From Terriglobia bacterium (lineage in GTDB: Bacteria; Acidobacteriota; Terriglobia; Bryobacterales; Bryobacteraceae), in assembly GCA_020073265.1 (NCBI GenBank), contig JAIQFN010000002.1, forward strand, positions 124,001 through 188,000: DNA of 64,000 nt, in the 5' to 3' direction. Shown piece after piece: positions 7,366 through 15,779 of the stretch. Position 1 is the first letter of the stretch. Each line of letters begins with the position of its first letter. The notes under the pieces were generated by a model. That model ran no database searches. It was given only the letters and a program-made list of their open reading frames with translations, and was not told the DNA's origin. A program made the translations under genes and the position numbers.

Positions 7366-10242
7366 GTGACACCAACCGCGATGAAGACTACCAATCAGAT
7401 CCTGGAGCTGGGCAAGTACGGCCAATCGGCATGGCTGGACTACATCCGGCGCAACCTGATTACCAGCGGCGAATTGAAGCGCCTGATCGAGCAGGACGGC
7501 CTCGGCGGCGTGACTTCCAATCCGGCCATTTTCGAAAAGGCCATCACCGGGAGCACGGATTATTCCGACGCGCTGCTGGAGTTGCAGAAGCGCAAGGACC
7601 TGGATGCGATGGGCGTGTACGAGATCCTCGCCGTAAAGGACATTCAGGACGCCGCCGACACGCTGCGGCCGGTCTACGACCGGACCAAGAAGCGCGACGG
7701 CTACGTCAGCCTGGAAGTGTCGCCCTTCCTGGCGCGCGACACCGACGGCACCATCAAGGACGCGCGGCGGCTGTGGAAGGTGGTGAACCGGCCCAATCTC
7801 ATGGTGAAGGTGCCGGCCACCGTGGAAGGAATTCCGGCCGTCCAGCAGCTCATCGGCGAAGGAATCAACATCAACGTGACGCTGCTGTTCGCCCAGGAGA
7901 TGTACGAGAAGGTGGCTCACGCCTACATCGCGGGCCTGCAGAAGTACGCTGCCGGGGGCGGCGATCCGAGCCACGTGGCCAGCGTCGCCAGCTTTTTCAT
8001 CAGCCGCATCGACAGCATGGTGGACGCGATCGTCAAGGCGCGTTTGAAAACGACTTCCGATCCCAAGGAACAGGCCTTGCTGCGCAGCCTGCTCGGCAAG
8101 GTGGCCATCGCGAACGGCAAGCTCACCTATCAGCGCTACAAGGAGATTTTCTCGGGCGCCGGGTGGGACGCTCTCGCGAAAAAGGGCGCGCAGACGCAGC
8201 GCGTGCTGTGGGCCAGCACCAGCACCAAAGATCCCAGCTATTCGGACGTGCTGTACGTGGACGAGCTGATCGGCCGCGATACCGTGAATACGATTCCGCC
8301 CGCGACGTTCGACGCCTTCCGCGACCATGGCCGCCCGCGAGCCAGTCTCGAGGCCGACCTGGATGCCGCCCAAGACACCATGGACACGCTCGAGAAGGTC
8401 GGCATTTCGATGAAGAAGGTCACTGACGACCTGGTGACGCAGGCCGTCAAGCTGTTCGCCGAGCCGTTCGACAAGCTGCTGAACACGGTGGACGCCAAGT
8501 GCAAGTTCGTGTCGCAGACCGAAGTGGATCCCCAGACCTACAGCCTGCCCGCGCCGATCGAAACGCAGTTTCAGGAGACCATCGAGGACTGGAAAATGGC
8601 CGGCAAGGTGCGGCGCATGTGGGCGCGCGATGCGTCGTTGTGGACCGGATCGGACGAGAGCAATTGGCTGGGATGGCTCGGGATCACCGAGGACCAACTG
8701 GCCTCCAAGCAGCATTTTGAAAATGTCGCGGCCGATGTCAAAGCGTCGGGCTTTAAGCACGCGCTGCTGCTTGGCATGGGCGGCTCCAGCCTGTGTCCGG
8801 AAGTCCTCAAGATGACCTTCGGCAAGATCGACGGCTTCCCCGAGCTGTTCGTGCTGGACTCCACCGATCCGGCCCAGGTGAAAGCTTTCGAAAGCAAGGT
8901 CGATCTCGGCAACACCATCTTCATCGTGTCGAGCAAATCGGGTTCGACGCTGGAACCGAACATCTTCAAGCAGTATTTCTTCGATCGCGTGAAGAGCGTG
9001 GTGGGCGCGGACAAGGCCGGCAGCCGCTTCATCGCGGTCACCGATCCGGGATCGAAGTTCGAGCAGGTCGCGCAGGCCGACGGCTTCCGCCACATCTTCC
9101 ACGGCGTCGCCAGTATCGGCGGGCGGTACTCGGCGCTGTCGGACTTCGGCATGGTTCCGGCGGCGGTGATGGGCATCGACGCTCCGCGTTTTCTGGATCG
9201 CGCCGACGTCATGGCCATCGCCTGCTCGTCCTGCCTTCCGGCGGACAAGAATCCGGGCGCGCTGCTGGGATTGATTCTGGGCGTGGCCGCGAGGAACGGG
9301 CGCGACAAGGTGACTCTCATTACCTCGCCGGGGATCTTCGACTTCGGCGCGTGGCTCGAGCAGTTGCTGGCTGAATCCACCGGCAAGGACGGCAAGGGGC
9401 TGATCCCGGTGGATCGCGAGCGGTTGGGACCGCCTGAGGTTTACGGCAACGACCGCGTGTTCGCTTACATTCGTCTCGACAATGGCGCCGATCCGCAGCA
9501 GGACGCCGCCGTCGAGGCGCTCGCCAAGGCCGGGCATCCGGTGGTGCGCATCGCGCTGGCCGACATCTACAATCTCGGCCAAGAGATGTTCCGCTGGGAG
9601 ATTGCGACCGCGGTGGCGGGATCCGTGATCGGCATCAACGCGTTCAATCAGCCGGACGTGGAGGCGAGCAAGATCGCGACCCGGAAGCTGACTACCGAGT
9701 ACGAAAAGACCGGATCGCTGCCGGCCGAATCGCCCATCCTGTCCGAAGGCGGCATCCAGCTGTTCACGGACGAAAAGAATGCGGCCGCGCTGGCATCGGC
9801 GGCTGGAGGCGACAAATCGCTGGCTGGATTCCTGCGCGCGCACCTGGGCCGCCTGAAGGCCGGCGACTACTTCGCGCTGCTGGGTTACATCCAGATGAAT
9901 GAGCCGCACGAGCAGGCGCTGCAGAAGATGCGGACCGCGGTGCGCGACAAAAAACGCGTCGCCACTTGTCTGGGATTCGGGCCGCGCTTCCTGCACTCCA
10001 CCGGGCAAGCTTACAAGGGCGGCCCCAACTCGGGCGTGTTCCTGCAGGTCACCTGCGATGACGCGAGCGACCTGCCGGTGCCCGGCCAGAAATACACATT
10101 TGGCGTGGTCAAGGCGGCGCAGGCACGCGGCGACTTCCAGGTGCTGGCGGACCGCAACCGGCGCGCTCTGCGGGTCCATCTGCAGGATGTAGAAAAAGGT
10201 TTGGCCGCGCTCGAATCCGCGATCGCGAAGGCGCTATCGTAA
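7366..10242 (+). CDS. tal-pgi: Bifunctional transaldolase / glucose-6-phosphate isomerase fusion
   Basis: A 958-residue fusion. Residues about 5-370 are transaldolase: GGVTSNPAIFEKAI, the Schiff-base Lys at about 148 in NLMVKVPATVEG, and INVTLLFAQEMY. Residues about 390-958 are phosphoglucose isomerase with LLGMGGSSLCPEVL, IFIVSSKSGSTLEPN (SIS-type sugar phosphate site) and GINAFNQPDVEASK. The protein would therefore link the pentose phosphate pathway to glucose-6-phosphate in one chain. GTG 7366 is chosen because AGGAG at 7357-7361 is close to it; ATG 7381 is an alternative. A hairpin repeat lies directly after the stop, possibly ending one transcription unit before gnd. Confidence 0.93.
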   Translation: MTPTAMKTTNQILELGKYGQSAWLDYIRRNLITSGELKRLIEQDGLGGVTSNPAIFEKAITGSTDYSDALLELQKRKDLDAMGVYEILAVKDIQDAADTLRPVYDRTKKRDGYVSLEVSPFLARDTDGTIKDARRLWKVVNRPNLMVKVPATVEGIPAVQQLIGEGININVTLLFAQEMYEKVAHAYIAGLQKYAAGGGDPSHVASVASFFISRIDSMVDAIVKARLKTTSDPKEQALLRSLLGKVAIANGKLTYQRYKEIFSGAGWDALAKKGAQTQRVLWASTSTKDPSYSDVLYVDELIGRDTVNTIPPATFDAFRDHGRPRASLEADLDAAQDTMDTLEKVGISMKKVTDDLVTQAVKLFAEPFDKLLNTVDAKCKFVSQTEVDPQTYSLPAPIETQFQETIEDWKMAGKVRRMWARDASLWTGSDESNWLGWLGITEDQLASKQHFENVAADVKASGFKHALLLGMGGSSLCPEVLKMTFGKIDGFPELFVLDSTDPAQVKAFESKVDLGNTIFIVSSKSGSTLEPNIFKQYFFDRVKSVVGADKAGSRFIAVTDPGSKFEQVAQADGFRHIFHGVASIGGRYSALSDFGMVPAAVMGIDAPRFLDRADVMAIACSSCLPADKNPGALLGLILGVAARNGRDKVTLITSPGIFDFGAWLEQLLAESTGKDGKGLIPVDRERLGPPEVYGNDRVFAYIRLDNGADPQQDAAVEALAKAGHPVVRIALADIYNLGQEMFRWEIATAVAGSVIGINAFNQPDVEASKIATRKLTTEYEKTGSLPAESPILSEGGIQLFTDEKNAAALASAAGGDKSLAGFLRAHLGRLKAGDYFALLGYIQMNEPHEQALQKMRTAVRDKKRVATCLGFGPRFLHSTGQAYKGGPNSGVFLQVTCDDASDLPVPGQKYTFGVVKAAQARGDFQVLADRNRRALRVHLQDVEKGLAALESAIAKALS

Positions 10243-10248
10243 TTGATT

Positions 10249-10294
10249 GTGGCGCGCGCACTCGTGCGTGCCGCGTTCACACTCGTGTGAGCGC
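10249..10294 (+). repeat. Dispersed double-hairpin repeat, family A, copy 2
   Basis: Follows the tal-pgi stop by 6 bases. First hairpin: GCGCGCAC and GTGCGTGC around TC (10253-10270). Second hairpin: GCGTTCACAC and GTGTGAGCGC around TC (10273-10294), with one mismatch. It lies between tal-pgi and gnd, so it could act as a terminator or mRNA-stabilising hairpin. The open frame running through it into gnd is translated repeat, not protein. Confidence 0.75.
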
Positions 10295-10318
10295 CGGGTT
10301 TTTCTAACGGGAGGAAGC

Positions 10319-11302
10319 ATGCAACTCGGGATGATCGGTTTGGGAAGAATGGGCGGCAACATGGTGCGCCGTTTGATGCGAGCGGGGCACCAGTGCGTGG
10401 TATTCGATCTCAGCCAAGACAACGTAAAAGCGCTGACTGCCGAAGGTGCCACCGGCGCGACTTCGATGGAAGACTTCGTCAAGAAACTCACCAAGCCGCG
10501 AGCCGCCTGGGTGATGGTTCCGGCCGGCGCGGCGACGGAGACCACTGTCATGAAGCTGGCCGGCTTGATGGAGCCGGGCGACACCATCATCGATGGCGGC
10601 AACTCCTACTTCAAGGACGACGTGCGGCGGTCGAAAATTCTGAAGGACAAAGGCGTGCACTACATGGACGTGGGCACCAGCGGCGGAGTCTGGGGCATTG
10701 ACCGCGGCTACTGCATGATGCTCGGCGGATCGAAAGAATCGGCCGACCGCCTGGACCCGATCTTCAAGACGCTCGCGCCGGGCGTCGGCGACGTGGCTCC
10801 GACCAAGGGACGCGAAGGTAAGAAAGGCACGGCCGAGCAGGGCTACCTGTATTGCGGCCCCTCGGGCGCCGGGCACTTCGTCAAAATGGTGCACAACGGA
10901 ATCGAGTACGGTCTTATGCAGTCCTATGCCGAGGGCTTCGACATCATGCGCAACGCCACCTCCAAGGAGCTGCCCGAAGATCACCGCTACAGTTTCGATC
11001 TGCCCGATATCGCCGAGCTGTGGCGGCGCGGCAGCGTGGTAGGGTCGTGGCTGCTCGACCTTACGGCCATGGCGCTGACCGAGGATCCGAACCTGGCGCG
11101 CTTCACCGGTACGGTTCAGGACTCGGGTGAAGGGCGCTGGACCATCATGGCCGCGATCGAAGAGGCCGTGCCGTGCGATGTGCTGTCGGCTTCGCTGTAC
11201 ACGCGCTTCCGTTCGCGCCAGGATCATACCTTCGCCGAAAAAATGCTGTCCGGCATGCGCAACAAGTTCGGAGGGCATGTGGAGCGCGCGGCCGGCGGCT
11301 GA
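10319..11302 (+). CDS. gnd: 6-phosphogluconate dehydrogenase, decarboxylating (short GndA type)
   Basis: A 327-residue enzyme oxidising 6-phosphogluconate to ribulose 5-phosphate with release of CO2. The N-terminal Rossmann fold is [19 protein letters not shown], the substrate site is [20 protein letters not shown], and the catalytic Lys lies in [19 protein letters not shown]. It is the short form (about 300-330 residues), a group often using NAD rather than NADP; cofactor choice is inferred, not seen. The ATG at 10319 follows GGGAGGA closely. The upstream in-frame codons derive from the hairpin repeat and are excluded. zwf follows after 50 bases. Confidence 0.92.
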   Translation: MQLGMIGLGRMGGNMVRRLMRAGHQCVVFDLSQDNVKALTAEGATGATSMEDFVKKLTKPRAAWVMVPAGAATETTVMKLAGLMEPGDTIIDGGNSYFKDDVRRSKILKDKGVHYMDVGTSGGVWGIDRGYCMMLGGSKESADRLDPIFKTLAPGVGDVAPTKGREGKKGTAEQGYLYCGPSGAGHFVKMVHNGIEYGLMQSYAEGFDIMRNATSKELPEDHRYSFDLPDIAELWRRGSVVGSWLLDLTAMALTEDPNLARFTGTVQDSGEGRWTIMAAIEEAVPCDVLSASLYTRFRSRQDHTFAEKMLSGMRNKFGGHVERAAGG

Positions 11303-11352
11303 TCCAGGCGGCAACTAGACTAAACGCGACGTCCACGGAGGGGAAACAGAAA

Positions 11353-12903
11353 ATGCAGATCGCGGAAGAAATCGCGGCAACCGGAAACGGTACGGGCGCG
11401 GGACGTCCCGCCGACCCGTGCGTGATGGTGATATTCGGCGCGTCCGGCGACTTGACCAAGCGCAAGCTGATCCCGGCGCTCTACAACCTCGCCAAGGACA
11501 ATCTGCTGTCCAAGGAGTTCGCGCTGGTGGGCGTGGCGCGCAACGAGATGAACAGCGAGCAGTTCCGGGACATGATCAGCCAGGAGATCGGCGACTTTGC
11601 CACCACCAAAGTGGATCCCGATCTGTGGCACTGGTTCGCGCGCCGGATTCACTACATCTCCGGCGATTTCGACGATCCGAAAGTGTACCAGGAACTAAGC
11701 CGCGTTCTGGGCGACGTGGACAAGGAGCACGGCACGCGCGGCAACTACTTTTACTACCTGGCGACCTCGCCGAGCTTCTTCTCCGTCGTGGTCAAGCAGT
11801 TGGGAGCCGCCGGCCTGGTGTCGGAGGAGCACGGCTGGCGGCGGGTGATCATCGAGAAGCCATTCGGCCGCGACTACGAATCGGCGCGCAGTTTGAACAA
11901 AGAGATCCGCCAGGTTCTGGACGAGAGGCAGATTTACCGCATCGATCACTACCTGGGCAAAGAGACCGTGCAGAATATTTTGGTGTTCCGCTTCGCCAAC
12001 GGAATCTTCGAGCCGATCTGGAACCGGCGCTACATCGATCACATCCAGATCACGGTGTCAGAGACCGTGGGCGTGGAGCAGCGCGGCATGTACTACGACA
12101 AGGCCGGCGCGTTGCGCGACATGGTGCCGAACCACATCTTCCAACTGATCTCGCTGACAGCCATGGAGCCGCCGGTTTCCTTCGACGCCGACGTGGTTCG
12201 CGACGAGCAAGCCAAGATTCTGCGCGCGCTGCAGCCCATGACCGACGAAGAGGTGCTGGTGCGAACGGTGCGGGGCCAATATGGCGAAGGCCTGGTGAAT
12301 GGAGTCAAAGTGCCGGCCTACCGTTCCGAACCGATGGTGGCGCCCGACTCGCGCATCGAAACGTTCGTCGCGATGAAGCTGCACATCGACAACTGGCGCT
12401 GGGCCGACGTGCCGTTTTATCTGCGTACCGGCAAATCGCTGCCTAAGCGCGTTACTGAAATCGTGATCCAGTTCAAGCGCGCGCCCTTCGTGCTGTTCCG
12501 AAAGACCGCCGTTGACCGCCTCGAACCCAACCGCCTGGTGCTGCACTTGCAGCCCGACGAGGGCATTTCGCTCAGCTTTGGCGCCAAGATTCCCGGCCCG
12601 GTGGTGCAGATCGGCGGTGTCAACATGAATTTCAACTACACCGACTATTTCAACGCCACGCCGCAAACCGGTTACGAGCGCCTGCTGTACGACTGCATGT
12701 TGGGCGACGCAACGCTGTTCCAGCGATCCGACATGGTGGAAGCCGCCTGGCACGTGGTGGGGCCGATTCTGGATGTGTGGGAGGCCTTGCCGCCCCGCCG
12801 CTTCCCCAACTACGCCGCCGGCACGTGGGGACCACCCGAGGCCGATGAGCTGCTGGCCAAGGACCGGCGCCACTGGAGCAACGGGAATGATTCTGGCCGG
12901 TGA
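11353..12903 (+). CDS. zwf: Glucose-6-phosphate 1-dehydrogenase
   Basis: A 516-residue enzyme for the first oxidative step of the pentose phosphate pathway, glucose 6-phosphate to 6-phosphogluconolactone. It has the dinucleotide motif [21 protein letters not shown] and the active-site signature [21 protein letters not shown] with the catalytic His; the C-terminal domain contains [24 protein letters not shown] 11353 is used since the annotated family begins near here; a GGAGGGGAAAC purine run lies 10-16 bases upstream. Its last 17 bases overlap the start of the glucokinase gene, indicating tight translational linkage. No lactonase (pgl) gene accompanies it. Confidence 0.93.
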   Translation: MQIAEEIAATGNGTGAGRPADPCVMVIFGASGDLTKRKLIPALYNLAKDNLLSKEFALVGVARNEMNSEQFRDMISQEIGDFATTKVDPDLWHWFARRIHYISGDFDDPKVYQELSRVLGDVDKEHGTRGNYFYYLATSPSFFSVVVKQLGAAGLVSEEHGWRRVIIEKPFGRDYESARSLNKEIRQVLDERQIYRIDHYLGKETVQNILVFRFANGIFEPIWNRRYIDHIQITVSETVGVEQRGMYYDKAGALRDMVPNHIFQLISLTAMEPPVSFDADVVRDEQAKILRALQPMTDEEVLVRTVRGQYGEGLVNGVKVPAYRSEPMVAPDSRIETFVAMKLHIDNWRWADVPFYLRTGKSLPKRVTEIVIQFKRAPFVLFRKTAVDRLEPNRLVLHLQPDEGISLSFGAKIPGPVVQIGGVNMNFNYTDYFNATPQTGYERLLYDCMLGDATLFQRSDMVEAAWHVVGPILDVWEALPPRRFPNYAAGTWGPPEADELLAKDRRHWSNGNDSGR

Positions 12904-13891
12904 CATCGGCGGAACCAACACTCGCCTGGCGTTCTTCGAAGGCACTCCGGATCATCTGACGCCGGTAGCGCTGGAGGTTTTTCCCAACCGCGGCCGGAAG
13001 GGTCTGGAAGAAATCGCGGCCGCGTTTCTCGCGCAGCATAAGCTGAAACCGCAGGCCGCCTGCTTTGGAATCGCCGGCGCGGTTCGCGATGGGTATGTCG
13101 AGACCACGAATCTGCCCTGGACCGTAAGTGCCCGGAAGATCGCGGGTGAACTGGGCATCCAACAAGTTCAGCTCATCAACGATCTGGAGGCGAACGCACA
13201 TGGTATCGCGTTGCTGAGCGAGTCTGATTTCGTGGTGCTGAGCGCCGGCAACCCGGCTCCGGGCGGCAATCGCGCGCTGATTTCGGCGGGCACCGGGCTG
13301 GGCGAGGCAGGACTGCTGGCGGAGGCGGGCGGCAGCTACCGGCCGTTTCCATCCGAAGGCGGCCACGTGGATTTCGCGCCGCGCAATGAGCTGGAGATCG
13401 AGCTGCTGCGTTACTTGCTGGGCCGTTTCGAGCACGTGAGCTATGAGCGGGTGCTCTCGGGGCCCGGACTCTACAACGTTTATCAGTTTTTGCGGGACAC
13501 CGGCCGGGGCGAAGAGCCGGCTGCGCTCGCCGATGCGATCGCGCACGGCGATCCTTCCGCTGCAATCGCCAAGTCAGCGCTCGAAGGCGCGTGCGCCCTC
13601 GCGTCGCAGGCGCTCGACCTGTTCGTCTCCATCTACGGCGCGGAAGCCGGCAACCTGGCGCTGAAAGTGGTAGCCACGGGCGGAACCTTCGTGGGCGGCG
13701 GGATCGCACCTAAGATTATCCAGAAGCTGAAGGGCGCTACGTTCATGCAGGCGTTTCAAGACAAGGGGCGCGCCAGCGGATTGCTCAAGGACATTCCCGT
13801 GCGCGTGATCACCAATGACAAGACCGCGCTGTTTGGCGCCGGACGTGTCGCCGCGATGGCTCTGGCAAGCGGGCCGTCGCGCGCCGCCTAG
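12887..13891 (+). CDS. glk: Glucokinase (Glk family)
   Basis: A 334-residue ATP-dependent kinase that phosphorylates glucose to glucose 6-phosphate, the substrate of the gene upstream. The phosphate-binding start [19 protein letters not shown], the sugar-binding [21 protein letters not shown] and the [17 protein letters not shown] motif match the Glk (PF02685-type) family rather than ROK kinases. ATG 12887 is inside the end of zwf (17-base overlap, different frame) and is preceded by a weak GGAGCAACGG. A glucokinase next to zwf and pgi implies use of free glucose, consistent with the periplasmic oxidases and esterases nearby, although that link is inference. Confidence 0.9.
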   Translation: MILAGDIGGTNTRLAFFEGTPDHLTPVALEVFPNRGRKGLEEIAAAFLAQHKLKPQAACFGIAGAVRDGYVETTNLPWTVSARKIAGELGIQQVQLINDLEANAHGIALLSESDFVVLSAGNPAPGGNRALISAGTGLGEAGLLAEAGGSYRPFPSEGGHVDFAPRNELEIELLRYLLGRFEHVSYERVLSGPGLYNVYQFLRDTGRGEEPAALADAIAHGDPSAAIAKSALEGACALASQALDLFVSIYGAEAGNLALKVVATGGTFVGGGIAPKIIQKLKGATFMQAFQDKGRASGLLKDIPVRVITNDKTALFGAGRVAAMALASGPSRAA

Positions 13892-13908
13892 CTTCGCGGT
13901 GGCGTGCT

Positions 13909-14898
13909 ATGAGCGACTTTGCTGCTGCCTTTCTGGAGACCGAGATCGACGGGCAGGTTTGCCGGTTCCCGTTGGACGGCGATCGCATCCTTCGCATCGG
14001 GCGCAGCGACAAGAACAACATCGTGCTCAGCGATGACCTGGCTTCGCGACATCATGCCATGCTGCAGCAGTCCGAGGAAGGTCCGGTCTACATAACCGAT
14101 TGCGGCAGCAGCAATGGCACGTTTGTGAATGGAACACGCATCGCCGCACCGGTGATTCTGCGTGACGGAGACAATCTCCGGATCGGCAATCGTGAATTCG
14201 GTTTTCATCAGGAAGCTGCCGTTGAATCCGCGCCACCGGCCGAGACCGCCGAGCTTCAATCCACCAACGTTCTGTTCGCTCAGGCGCTGATCACGGTGCT
14301 GGTGGTCGACATCCGCGATTTCACCGGGCTGGCGCGACGCGTGGAGGCCGCTAAGCTGTTGCGAGTGACCCGGACGCTGTTCCGCGAAGCCGGCCGGGTG
14401 CTGGCAGAGCGCAGCGCCTGGGCGCAGAAGTATATCGGCGACGCGGTCATGGCCGTGTGGCTGCACAAGAAGCGCGCTCCCGAGTTGCGGGAACTGGCCG
14501 CGATCTTCGACGGGCTGGCTGGACTGGCTCAAATCGCCGGCGGCTTGCAGGCTGAATTTCAACTCGATGCACCGATCCGGATCGGCGCCGGAATAAACAG
14601 CGGCTGGGCATCGGTGGGCAACGTTGGCAGTATCGCATCGTCGGACTACACCGCGCTCGGCGACGTGGTGAACAAGGCCTTTCGACTGGAGTCGGCCACC
14701 AAAGACATGGCCTGCGACCTGGCGCTCGGCCAGGATGCTTACGACTTCCTGGCTAGCTCGGCGGAGGTGGGAGGCTTCTTCCGGACGAGCGTGGTCAAGT
14801 TGAAAGGATACGACGAGCCGAGTGTCGCGTATGGCGTTCGCTGGTCGTCGCTTCAGGCGTTGCTCGACGCGCTGCATCGGAGTGTGGAAGCCTCATGA
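13909..14898 (+). CDS. FHA domain / class III nucleotide cyclase
   Basis: A 329-residue cytoplasmic signalling protein. Residues about 20-105 form a forkhead-associated phosphothreonine-binding domain: ILRIGRSDKNNIVLSDDLASRHHAML and CGSSNGTFVNGTRI. Residues about 125-310 form a class III adenylate/guanylate cyclase: TVLVVDIRDFTGLARR with the first metal Asp, QKYIGDAVMAVW with the second, and YTALGDVVNKAFRLE. The substrate-specifying residues cannot be called with confidence, so cAMP or cGMP is open. It lies 17 bases after glk and overlaps the MBL hydrolase by 4 bases (ATGA), so it may tie sugar metabolism to kinase signalling. Confidence 0.88.
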   Translation: MSDFAAAFLETEIDGQVCRFPLDGDRILRIGRSDKNNIVLSDDLASRHHAMLQQSEEGPVYITDCGSSNGTFVNGTRIAAPVILRDGDNLRIGNREFGFHQEAAVESAPPAETAELQSTNVLFAQALITVLVVDIRDFTGLARRVEAAKLLRVTRTLFREAGRVLAERSAWAQKYIGDAVMAVWLHKKRAPELRELAAIFDGLAGLAQIAGGLQAEFQLDAPIRIGAGINSGWASVGNVGSIASSDYTALGDVVNKAFRLESATKDMACDLALGQDAYDFLASSAEVGGFFRTSVVKLKGYDEPSVAYGVRWSSLQALLDALHRSVEAS

Positions 14899-15722
14899 GC
14901 TGGCGGCTGAAACTCAAGTTCTGGGGCGTGCGCGGCTCGATCCCCACCCCGGTCTCGCAAAACCTGGGATACGGCGGCAACACACCCTGCCTGGAAGTCC
15001 GGTTGCCCAATGACGAGCTTTTTATTTTCGACGCCGGGACGGGGATTCGGGAACTGGGGATCGCGCTCAAGAACAATCCCGCCGACGCGGAGCGCGACAT
15101 CCATCTGTTCTTGACCCATTATCACTGGGATCACATCCAAGGACTTCCGTTCTTCGGGCCGCTCTTCAACCCGAAAGTAGCCATGACGTTCTACTCCACC
15201 TGCTACGCGTGCGCGCTGCGCGAGTCGCTGGCCGGCCAGATGACGGATCCGTATTTTCCAGTGAACTTCGACGCGGTTGCGGCAAATAAGCAATTCATCA
15301 ACAAAGGTCCCATGCCGGTTACGTTGGGAGATCTCACGGTGCGTCCGTTTCCGTTGCACCATCCGCAGGGCGCGGGCGGCTATCGCATCGAATCGGGCGG
15401 GGCTTCCATCGTCTACGCCACCGATCGCGAACACGGGCACACGAAGCTGGACGCGGTTTTACGAGAATATGCTCAGGATGCCGACATTCTGATTCACGAC
15501 GCGCAGTACACGCCGGAAGAATTCCAGCGGTTCACCGGATACGGTCACAGCACCTGGGAAGAGGCCGTCAACGTAGCGCGGGAGTGCAACGTGAAACAGT
15601 TGATCCTGTTTCATCACGATCCGAATCACGACGATCAGATGATTTCGAGGATTGTTGAGCAGGCCCGCGCTCATTTTCCGAATACGGAAGCCGCCCGGGA
15701 ATCCGATGTTCTGGCGGTTTGA
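14895..15722 (+). CDS. MBL-fold metallo-hydrolase
   Basis: A 275-residue metallo-beta-lactamase-fold hydrolase. It starts with KFWGVRGSIPTPV, a typical opening of a group related to RNase Z and cyclic-phosphate phosphodiesterases, and carries the metal motif LTHYHWDHIQG, DAQYT and GHSTWEEAVNVA plus FHHDP near the C-terminus. It overlaps the cyclase stop by 4 bases (ATGA). Given that pairing and its family, hydrolysis of a cyclic nucleotide or cyclic phosphate is a reasonable hypothesis, but the substrate is unknown. A hairpin lies just after its stop, although the T-tract favours the opposite strand. Confidence 0.85.
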   Translation: MSWRLKLKFWGVRGSIPTPVSQNLGYGGNTPCLEVRLPNDELFIFDAGTGIRELGIALKNNPADAERDIHLFLTHYHWDHIQGLPFFGPLFNPKVAMTFYSTCYACALRESLAGQMTDPYFPVNFDAVAANKQFINKGPMPVTLGDLTVRPFPLHHPQGAGGYRIESGGASIVYATDREHGHTKLDAVLREYAQDADILIHDAQYTPEEFQRFTGYGHSTWEEAVNVARECNVKQLILFHHDPNHDDQMISRIVEQARAHFPNTEAARESDVLAV

Positions 15723-15734
15723 CCGAAAAGAAAA

Positions 15735-15758
15735 AGGGCTCGCGTTTCCGCGAGCCCT
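15735..15758 (-). terminator. Intrinsic terminator for the PQQ dehydrogenase (minus strand)
   Basis: A perfect 10-bp stem (AGGGCTCGCG / CGCGAGCCCT) with a TTTC loop lies between convergent genes. On the minus strand it is followed by TTTTTCTTTTC, the classic form, so it should end transcription from the PQQ dehydrogenase gene whose stop is at 15780. On the plus strand there is no T run, but the stem may still help stop readthrough. Confidence 0.8.
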
Positions 15759-15779
15759 CTCACAACACTGCGTTGAGGA

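Noticed and set aside
7267-10179. 970-residue frame antisense to the tal-pgi gene
   Set aside because: No domain is recognisable, and the sense frame carries clear transaldolase and isomerase motifs.
10247-10318. N-terminal extension of gnd through the repeat
   Set aside because: These codons ([17 protein letters not shown]) are translated family A repeat; the true start is the ATG at 10319 with a good ribosome site.
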